A DNA stretch of 64,000 bases from Porogramme epimiltina (taxonomy: Eukaryota; Basidiomycota; Agaricomycetes; Polyporales; Polyporaceae), in contig FTLJ01000330.1 in NCBI GenBank assembly GCA_900155495.1, positions 1 to 64,000 of the forward strand, given 5' to 3'. Shown here piece after piece: positions 57,061-64,000 of this stretch; within the stretch, counting starts at the first letter, position 1, and each line of letters starts with the position of its first letter. The notes beneath the pieces are model-generated. The model saw only the letters and a list, made by a program, of their open reading frames with translations. It did no database searches and was not told the origin of the DNA. The translations under genes were made by a program, and so were the position numbers.

Positions 57061-58451
57061 AGACAGCGGCGGGCGGTGGGCGGGTGTCGGAGTGCGGGCC
57101 CTGCGAGGCCGCCAGACGGTTTTATGACGTCTACCCGGTGATGCCGGACTTTTGGCGGTCTCCTCGGAAGCGGGGCTGGACGAGCGCCCGCCGTGCGTAT
57201 GCCCGTCGCCGTCGCCGTCGCCGTCCGTCGGCGAGCCCAGGGCTTTCGACGTGCTGTCGCCGCCCACGGTCTCTCGCCGTGTCCGTCCCATCGTGAGGTG
57301 AGCGGTCTCAAAGTTGCCCACTTGGCATCCGTAGGGCGTTCCGGCAGAAAACGGTGAGAAGAAGCGGAGATGCACACACTCTGGCGCCACTTTACTCGGG
57401 AGGCTGAGCTTATACGCTGCAATACAAGACTACGGAGACCGTGAGCATTCAATTGACGGTGTGGTTGCATGTATGGAGACGCGGCGGAGCGACGTGGGCG
57501 GCCTTGTCTCACTCCGTGGCGTGCCTGGGGCAGGACTCAGGAGGTGGGAATTTATGTCATATGACCGCAGGCGCACGTGCCCATGGCGCGCGTTTGCATC
57601 GACTCGGAATTTTTCTTTTCCCTCCCTCTTCCATCCTCTTATGCGCGGCGCCGACCCTAATGCCATCGCCTTGCATTGTTCGTCCGAAGCCGTTGTACGC
57701 CGATCCTTTATTTTTCACAAAATGATGTCCTTCACCCAAGCCTCAAGGTATAAACGTGCTCGAAAACGCAGACACAGCCCTCGCCCGAATTACCCAGACT
57801 CTTTATTATGCTGCTACCTACACAGTACGGCCCTACCCGCCCTGGCTACGCCGCGGGACCTCATGTACGTACGGAACGAGGATACAACACACCCCCTTGA
57901 CAAAAAAAAAAGACACAGCCCTCGCCTAAGTCGCCTTGCGTTCGAAAGTCCGGAGTCTAGGCTCTCTATAATTGACAGCCTTGCGTACGTGTTTGTCTGT
58001 TCCGCACGCTGTGTGGCTGAAGGTGGCTGACTTTTTGACAGTTTAGACCCAGGGCATCTGCCATTCTCGCACGGCAGATCGGTGCCTGGACAATGACTGC
58101 GCACTCGACGCCCGACGTGCCTATTCTCTCGTAGCGGCCGCATCGCCACCTGTCAATGTCCAAGCTGAAACAGGACGTTTGCACGATCGACGACCTCTTG
58201 TCTGCAATCCACGGCCGAGGGCTCGCCATATTGACGGTTTTAGATCCCGTACCGACAGGCACCCCTCGCCCGCCCCCACCGGAACGTGCGCTCCCGGCAC
58301 AATGCAAGGGACATTGGGACGCCTCCGCACTAGCGTCCTCGGGGACAATGAAAAGAGCACGCCCGCCGTCGCTGGCGGCGCGGCCTCGTCGCTCTCGTCC
58401 CCCACCCCGACCGTCGACACGCCTGTCCTTCACTCGCCCTAATCCCTCACG
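57061..58451. other. Intergenic
   Basis: About 1.4 kb without a supportable gene. A 16-nt sequence AGACACAGCCCTCGCC occurs twice (about 57769 and 57911), the second copy next to a poly-A run. Confidence 0.5.
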
Positions 58452-59727
58452 ATGCTCACCGTCGCACGCGTCGTCTCCCTCGCCCTCCTCGCGCTCTCCT
58501 TCGTCACCCTCGCGCACGCCACTCCGACTGCGGCAAGCCGTTGGACGAACGCGGAGCGGTTCGCGCGTGGCCTCGGGCCCGCGCCACCCAAGAAGTTCTA
58601 CAAGGGCACCCGCACCAGTGCGTATCCGCTTTATCCTTGTTCTTGTTGAGTTGGTATTCATGGTTTTTGGTGGAAACAGACATCGCCGCCCGCGCCGCCC
58701 CGTCAGGCGGCGCCGGCACTGTGTACGTCCTACCTCATTCCTCTTGCGATATACACTAAAATGAGAACTCTTATACGTCCAGTCAATCGGGTCTCATGGG
58801 CGTCTACTCGGTCAGCGCTACCGTCACGCCCCAGAAGCGCGACTCGTCCACCTTCTTGGGTTACATGGGCCCGTATGGCCTCACACAAACGACTGGGACG
58901 GGCTCCGCCTCGGACGCATGGACCTACACGTACACCACGCCTGACCCCGCCACCTCTGTAGTTGAACTTGCGCACCCTGGCGTACGTGCACGTCTCACTT
59001 GCTCCTCGCGCCTCGGCAGCGCTGACAGCCGTTCTCTGTGCTTGTAGACCCCTTACGTCCTGAGCGGTGTCGCCATCCGGAGTGGCGCCCAAGTCACCCT
59101 CGGTCCCGGGTCCGTCGTTCAGCCCTTCGCGCCTGTCCCGTGCCTGCATTCTGACACATTCTGATGCAGCAATGCTTACTACCTCGAGGCGCAGAACTCA
59201 CGCGTGCACAGTGAGTGCCGCCCTCCGCATGTTCCGTTACCGCCCGTCTCACAGTGTGACCCCGCAGCCGTCGCCGGATCTGCATCGTCCACGTATGTAT
59301 ACGATACGTACGCGATCGGCTATGCGCAGACCACCATTGTGCGCCATTTCGTTCTTTGTACTTGCATTCCCCACGAGCTGATCAAACTACGTCCCTCCGC
59401 TACGTCTTTAGTGGTCCGTCGACCCTGACACCGGCAAGACCACGCCCAAGTGGGTTAACCCCGACGGATGTACGTCCCACCCCCCTTTTCTTCTTCCGCT
59501 CCCGGGCAGCGCTCACGCGTCCGTGGTATCCTCTAGCTATCGCGGAGGCATACATCGCAGTATCTGGTAACGGTATATACATTACCGGAGACCTGAGCGC
59601 GCTCGCTAGTCAGCTGGGCACGACCCCCACACAAGTTGTACGTCTTCTCTTTCTTGTCACTGGCCTTCTACCGAGCGCGATGTTGACCTCAAATTCTTTC
59701 GCTTCTGCAGGAGCTGTACTTCCAGTA
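58452..59727 (+). CDS. Secreted Agaricomycete protein of unknown function
   Basis: Nine exons: 58452-58617, 58680-58722, 58783-58981, 59048-59109, 59170-59210, 59268-59338, 59412-59469, 59537-59637, 59710-59727; 759 nt, 252 residues, frame closes. Signal peptide MLTVARVVSLALLALSFVTL ending at AHA. Then comes the RFARGLGPAPPKKFY motif, which I recognise from a large set of secreted mushroom proteins of unknown role, and a beta-rich part: SGLMGVYSVSATVTPQKRDS, GLTQTTGTGSASDAWTYTY, YAIGYAQTTIWSVDPDTG and WVNPDGS. It ends ELYFQ. The last exon codes for five residues and the stop. Confidence 0.8.
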
Positions 59728-60332
59728 GACGATTCGCGTGTTTCATATACGTAGACCCGACCCGCCTACGCACGATCCACGGAGGTACAAGATAGGTCCA
59801 CGACGTTGATTCTGGATTCGAATGGACATATAGATTCGCTCACATTGAGTTATACAACCACATAGATTCCTATCTCACTGTCTTTACTCTTCACACACGG
59901 TGTAACGTATGGAATACATTCTTCTTACTTTCTACTTCACCAGAAGTCGCGGCGAGGGACATTTCTACGGAACTTGACTTGCCAGAACTTTTCATCTGTC
60001 GTTTTCAGAGGCTCAAAGTTTGACACTCCGCAAGCTGTGTTATTGTTCTAAAGTTTGTATCGCATTCTTTGCGGGATCACGACTGGTTGCCGATATATAG
60101 GCTCCGCTTGAACTCTTATCAAAACGGCCGAGGGTGTCAAGGAGAGCTTCTTATCTTGCCACGCATGCTATCGACTGTGGCGGAATCGTAAACCCCTCAA
60201 TATAATCCTCATATTGCCTCTTACCCTTTCTCTTTCCCCATCAATGTTCGTCTTAATACTTCTGTCCCTTGTCTTTCTCTTGTATACGGTCACTGATTTG
60301 GTTTTACTTACAGGTGTGGCATATTATGTCAC
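59728..60332. promoter_or_regulatory. Intergenic with conserved promoter of the tandem family (copy 1)
   Basis: A TATA-like GATATATAGGCTCCGC (about 60091-60106) is followed by a CATGCTATCGACTGTGGCG stretch. Both recur before copy 3 (AATATATAAACTCCGCC at about 61918). A CTTACAG just before the start (about 60313) looks like the end of a leader intron. Confidence 0.55.
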
Positions 60333-60845
60333 ATGCTCACTACCAGTCTCCGCCTGACGTTCTGGAGCCATCGCTCCGCCGTTCTTGCGGTAGGCACGTT
60401 CGGGGATGACGCCCATATCCTCCACGTCACCCCAGAGACCGGCCAAATGGAGAAGTACCTCACGCACTGCCCCGACCCCATGCACGGCCACTGGGCGACA
60501 GAACTGTCCCGCGAGCTGCTCGGCTCGGTCACGGTCTACGACGACGACGAGAACCTGGACGACTTCGTAGAAGACCTCAAGCGGCGGATCCCCGAGCTCC
60601 TGGTACAGTCCGGTGTAATGGAGGCCCCTCTACGGCGCACTTCTGCTCGCGTCTCCCGCTTAGTCGGCGAGGTGCTCAGGCCAGCGGCGACAGCGGCCCT
60701 GAGCGAGCGGGAGGGGCGGACGGCGCACTCCATGAGCGCCGTCACCAGCCAATTCTCCGTCTACATCTTATCCATCAAGCGGGCGAGGCCTATGCCTCTC
60801 CGCATCCCTCACGAGCCGAATTGCTTTCCGGACAGGTGTTGGTAG
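60333..60845 (+). CDS. Tandem family protein, copy 1, unknown function
   Basis: Intronless frame of 170 residues: MLTTSLRLTFWSHRSAVLAV, then HILHVTPETGQMEKY, HWATELSRELLGSVTVYDDD, DFVEDLKRRIPELLVQSGVM, RTSARVSRLVGEVLRPAA, SQFSVYILSIKR and a final CFPDRCW. Two more copies follow at 61314 and 62169. No signal peptide, no transmembrane helix and no domain that I recognise; mixed alpha/beta composition suggests a globular domain. Copy 1 is the most divergent, with losses in the GYGATD and EALRE positions. Confidence 0.7.
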   Translation: MLTTSLRLTFWSHRSAVLAVGTFGDDAHILHVTPETGQMEKYLTHCPDPMHGHWATELSRELLGSVTVYDDDENLDDFVEDLKRRIPELLVQSGVMEAPLRRTSARVSRLVGEVLRPAATAALSEREGRTAHSMSAVTSQFSVYILSIKRARPMPLRIPHEPNCFPDRCW

Positions 60846-61313
60846 TTAGTCCTTTTGTACATAGGGCTATACGGATGTATAGTAGGCATAAGCTGACACG
60901 GCATGGGATAGGCCTGTTGTCTTTGCCGTACAAAATACACTCTGTTGAGAATCGGTCGGCTGGGGAACGGCGCTTTACAGTGCGCGTGATCCTAGCGCGG
61001 TGGGTGCACATTCAAGAACCTCGGAAGCAGGGTCCGACCGCTCTAGGGGGATCAGAAAATGAAACTCCGCACAGTGATCCGAGTGGGCACACTTTTACGC
61101 TCCGCTATTCGAAGGGTGGGTACATCAACTTGAAGAGCCTCTCAGTTAACTATTACACTATCGAATCGTGAAACTCTCGGTGTGGCTCCCATACCGTCTC
61201 AATTTCCCAGTGTATCTCTCGTAGAGGTTTGTATCAGTACAGCTTTCTTGAGTCTACCTTTCTCCTAATGACAGTCGCTGAGGGCCAGTTTCACCTACAG
61301 GCTGATCTTCGAC
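60846..61313. other. Spacer between tandem copies 1 and 2
   Basis: Contains copy 1's 3' end and copy 2's leader. The ACCTACAG at about 61294-61301 resembles a leader-intron acceptor in the same place as in copies 1 and 3. Confidence 0.4.
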
Positions 61314-61838
61314 ATGTTGAACATGCTCACCACTAGTCTTCGCCTGACGTTTTGGAGCCACCCCTCCGCAGCCCTCGTGGTTGGCACGTACAACGAGAAT
61401 GTCGAAGTTTTCCACATCATCCCGGAGAACGGCACTTTGGAGCAGTTCAGCAGGCGCTACAACGGAAGTGTCACCCGCGGCTATGGCGCGACGGACCTCT
61501 CCCGCGAGCTTCTCGGCTCGGCTACAGTCTACGATAACGACGAGAACATGGACGACTTTGTGGAGGGCCTCAAAAAGCGCATCCCCGAGTTGCTAATGCA
61601 GTCGCGTGTGATGGATATCCGGACGTGGCGCACTGCAACTCGGGTCTCCCGCTTGGTTGACGAAGTGCTCCGGCCCGCAGGGCTGGAGGCCCTCAGGGAG
61701 AGGGAGGAGCGGACGGCGCATTCCATCAGCGCAGTAACTGGCCAATTCTCCGTCTACATTATATTCATCAAGCGGCCGAGGCCAGGCCGTCTTCGCACCT
61801 ATCGCAGGCTGACTAGTTTCCCGGATAGACTTTGGTAG
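61314..61838 (+). CDS. Tandem family protein, copy 2, unknown function
   Basis: 174 residues starting MLNMLTTSLRLTFWSHPSAA. Conserved with its neighbours: EVFHIIPENGTLEQF, GYGATDLSRELLGSATVYD, DFVEGLKKRIPELLMQSRVM, WRTATRVSRLVDEVLRPAGL and EALREREERTAHSISAV, ending LTSFPDRLW. ATG 61314 aligns with ATG 62169 of copy 3 (M-x-N-M-L-T-T). Confidence 0.72.
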   Translation: MLNMLTTSLRLTFWSHPSAALVVGTYNENVEVFHIIPENGTLEQFSRRYNGSVTRGYGATDLSRELLGSATVYDNDENMDDFVEGLKKRIPELLMQSRVMDIRTWRTATRVSRLVDEVLRPAGLEALREREERTAHSISAVTGQFSVYIIFIKRPRPGRLRTYRRLTSFPDRLW

Positions 61839-62168
61839 TCCATGCCCTTGTAAGCCTGTACAAACCTATTGACTACAAGATTTACATCGTGTTGGTCACT
61901 CAAACATGTCTGATTGCCAATATATAAACTCCGCCCTGACCGGCCCATCTAAGGAGCTGAGCGCATCAAAGGTAGCTTCTTTATCTACTACACATACCAT
62001 CGACTGTGGCGAGACCGTGAAACCCTTCCTATACCCCCCTGTACTGCCCCATAACATATTTCACTCATCTACGTTTCCCGTGAAGGTTAGTCTCAAGGCT
62101 GCTCTCTTTCGGGTTTCTCTCAAATGTAGTTGTTGAGGACTAGTTCTATGCACAGGTCAATCCCTAAC
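61839..62168. promoter_or_regulatory. Spacer with promoter of copy 3
   Basis: Contains TTGCCAATATATAAACTCCG (about 61915-61934) and TACCATCGACTGTGGCGAGA, both also seen upstream of copy 1. A GCACAG at 62150-62155 could end a leader intron. Confidence 0.55.
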
Positions 62169-62693
62169 ATGTCGAACATGCTCACTACCAGTCTTCACTT
62201 GACGTTCTGGAGCTACCCCTCCGCCCTCCTCGCGGTAGGAAAGCAGGGGGAGATGGTAGACGTCTTCCACATCATCCCAGAGGACGGAACCGTGGAGCGA
62301 TACAGCACATACTACCACGACAGCCTCACCCACGGCTACGGCGCGACGGACCTTTCCCGTGAGCTGCTCGGTTCGACCACAGCATACGAGCGTGACGAGG
62401 ATATGGAGGAATTTTCTGAACGCCTCGGAAAGCGGCTCCCCGAGTTGCTAGCGCAGTCGGGCGTTATGGAGACTCGGATGTGGCGCACTGCTACCCGAGT
62501 CTCCCGCTTGGTTGATGAAGTGCTCCGACCCGCCGGGTTAGAGGCTCTCAGAGAGAAGGAAGATAAAGCGGCACAACCTGTTGGCGCATTCACCAGAACC
62601 TTCTCCATCTACATCGTTTTCGTCAAGCGATCGAGACGGGGCCGTATTGACACCGGCATCAGGCTGACTAGTTTTCCGGATAGAGTTTGGTAG
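62169..62693 (+). CDS. Tandem family protein, copy 3, unknown function
   Basis: Start chosen at ATG 62169 by alignment with copy 2 (MSNMLTTSLHLTFWSYPSAL); an upstream in-frame ATG at 62148 would cross a likely splice acceptor. 174 residues. Shared blocks: DVFHIIPEDGTVERY, GYGATDLSRELLGSTTAYE, WRTATRVSRLVDEVLRPAGL, FSIYIVFVKR and a final LTSFPDRVW. Function unknown. Confidence 0.72.
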   Translation: MSNMLTTSLHLTFWSYPSALLAVGKQGEMVDVFHIIPEDGTVERYSTYYHDSLTHGYGATDLSRELLGSTTAYERDEDMEEFSERLGKRLPELLAQSGVMETRMWRTATRVSRLVDEVLRPAGLEALREKEDKAAQPVGAFTRTFSIYIVFVKRSRRGRIDTGIRLTSFPDRVW

Positions 62694-63185
62694 TTTGTGC
62701 TCTTACGAGTCTATTCGAGCAGGTTTTGAGGGAGTAATGTGTATACCTTTCGAAATAATGTGTATGTGAGCGTGTGTTTATCAGTACAAGAGAGTAGATC
62801 ATTCAATTGCCTGGGCCGTACTAGATGGCATTCCACACAGCATAGTTTGAGGAGAGATTTTAAACCACAACAATAGTGTTAAGGTCTTTCCGCGGAACAA
62901 CAAGAAATTGCTTACCAGGACTTGGAGTTGAGTGAAAGATTGAGAAGCAACACCGCGGGCTATGTGAACATCGAAGCCTAGACCTGGTACAGGAACATAA
63001 GCGCCCATACCGTACGTGCCCGGACTTGGGAATCATGATGGCTCTGATCGACATTTCCATTTCGGTACACTTACTATGATCAATATAAGCAATTAATTAG
63101 TGACACTGTCCTTGCGATCATATCGTAGAGCATCACCCATTCGACACCCACCTCATCGCACTCCACGACGACGACGTGTTGAACG
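62694..63185. other. Intergenic before the APH-family gene
   Basis: About 490 bp, AT-richer; holds the promoter of the gene starting at 63186. Nothing else recognised. Confidence 0.45.
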
Positions 63186-64000
63186 ATGCCCCCAGAAACC
63201 GTCCAGCCCAGTGTGGATTCGGAGACTCCTGGATTCGAAGACCTGCCCCGTCTCACCTGGCCAGACCTCCCCGACTTCCCTAGACTCACGGGGCCCACAT
63301 TCCCTCCATTTGGACGCCAGTTCTTCCACCACTCCCCCTCCACTATCCTAAAACTCAATCCAGGCTCTAGGGGAGACGCCAAAGCAATTGCCAAAGCCAA
63401 GGCAGACGCCGAGGTGGAGGCTATCATGACCTCCTTCGCGCACAACGTTCTCGGGCCATGCGTTCCCAGCTTGGTCGCGGTCGTTTCCATCACCGGCCCT
63501 CCTACGTTTACTGGGACTATATACACACGCCTCCCAGGCGTCCACCTACCCGATCTTGTGGACGACCTTCAACCCGAGCAGTACGACATACTCCTGGAAA
63601 GTCTCTGCGCCACTCTCGTGCGGATGCGCGAGCGCCGTTTCGATTACTACGGACGCCCAGGAGGGCGGCCTTACCTGACCAACACGCCGATGGGCAAGGT
63701 GCCACAGGCTGTGTGCACGACTCGCGGAGAATGGGACTCTACGCGCATCCATGGACTCCGGAACCCTCCGGAGACGTCCTACTTCGACTCCTCCAAATTA
63801 CCTACACTTGAGCGTGTGCAGCGCACCACCGGGGCAGGGCTCCCTACTGTGGAATCCGCCGTGCTCACCCACGGCGATCTTTCCTGGCGCAACATCCTCT
63901 TCGACCCGGTCACATTCAAGGTATCGGGCGTCATAGACTGGGAGATGGGGAACATCGCCCCCGCTTATATGGAATACGCCTGCGCGCGAATGCTGGGCGG
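63186..64000 (+). CDS. APH-family phosphotransferase (aminoglycoside phosphotransferase fold), 5' part
   Basis: Open from ATG 63186 to the window edge without stop, 271 residues seen. It begins MPPETVQPSVDSETPGFEDL. The N-lobe contains ILKLNPGSR with a candidate ATP-binding Lys, and a helix KAKADAEVEAIMTSFAHNVL. Then comes TGTIYTRLPGVHLPDLVDDL, the hinge-like TRLPG motif. The catalytic loop is THGDLSWRNILF (H-x-D-x4-N) and the metal-binding motif is GVIDWEMGNI. This is the form of fungal APH (PF01636-type) proteins, which are very numerous in mushrooms and mostly of unknown substrate. The gene is cut off at the right edge. Confidence 0.85.
   Translation, partial: MPPETVQPSVDSETPGFEDLPRLTWPDLPDFPRLTGPTFPPFGRQFFHHSPSTILKLNPGSRGDAKAIAKAKADAEVEAIMTSFAHNVLGPCVPSLVAVVSITGPPTFTGTIYTRLPGVHLPDLVDDLQPEQYDILLESLCATLVRMRERRFDYYGRPGGRPYLTNTPMGKVPQAVCTTRGEWDSTRIHGLRNPPETSYFDSSKLPTLERVQRTTGAGLPTVESAVLTHGDLSWRNILFDPVTFKVSGVIDWEMGNIAPAYMEYACARMLG

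Noticed and set aside
57769..57926. Direct repeat AGACACAGCCCTCGCC with a poly-A run
   Set aside because: Considered as a retroposed or SINE-like piece, but there is no further shared sequence and no target duplication.

Overview
This window looks like nuclear DNA of a filamentous basidiomycete, most likely an Agaricomycete and possibly a polypore. The genes are GC-rich, closely packed and cut by many short introns (mostly 45-70 nt, GT...AG with CTNAC-like branch sites). Products with fungal-only or mushroom-typical architectures are present: MICOS Mic12, the Cac2 and Nup57 forms, a secreted GLGP-type protein and FAD-linked oligosaccharide-type oxidases. The species is inferred from style and not established.

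Layout. 0-0.5 kb: 3' end of a GH43 arabinanase. 0.8-1.4 kb: a non-coding element with near-perfect 28-nt terminal inverted repeats bordered by TA. 1.8-4 kb: an intact kinase-fusion protein. Relatives lie at 12.4-13.1 kb (pseudogene with an internal inversion), 13.1-15.2 kb (almost intact, one frameshift) and 25 kb (short relic). 5.1-5.9 kb: ribosomal protein eL27. 8.4-10.8 kb: secreted FAD oxidase. 16-36.3 kb: a dense housekeeping block with CAF-1 p60 (Cac2), the FG nucleoporin Nup57, a BAH-PHD protein, an S9 peptidase, Mic12, an RNase III-like mitochondrial ribosomal protein, eIF2-beta, ATP synthase gamma and Bro1.

36.5-57 kb is an accessory region. It holds three amidase-signature genes (two on the minus strand, one on the plus) and a zinc alcohol dehydrogenase with two consecutive 8-nt exons. 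These are followed by a segmental triplication. Each unit of about 3.5-4 kb starts with an amidase gene or its remains, then carries a divergent low-complexity gene, then a decayed small secreted-peptide gene. 57-64 kb: a secreted protein of unknown function, three tandem paralogues of an unknown family of about 170 residues, and the start of an APH-family kinase running off the right edge.

The housekeeping genes share no single pathway. The accessory half is a record of local duplication, intron change and gene decay. Gene models were assembled by hand from splice sites and reading-frame continuity. Those described as closing in frame were checked by summing exon lengths.
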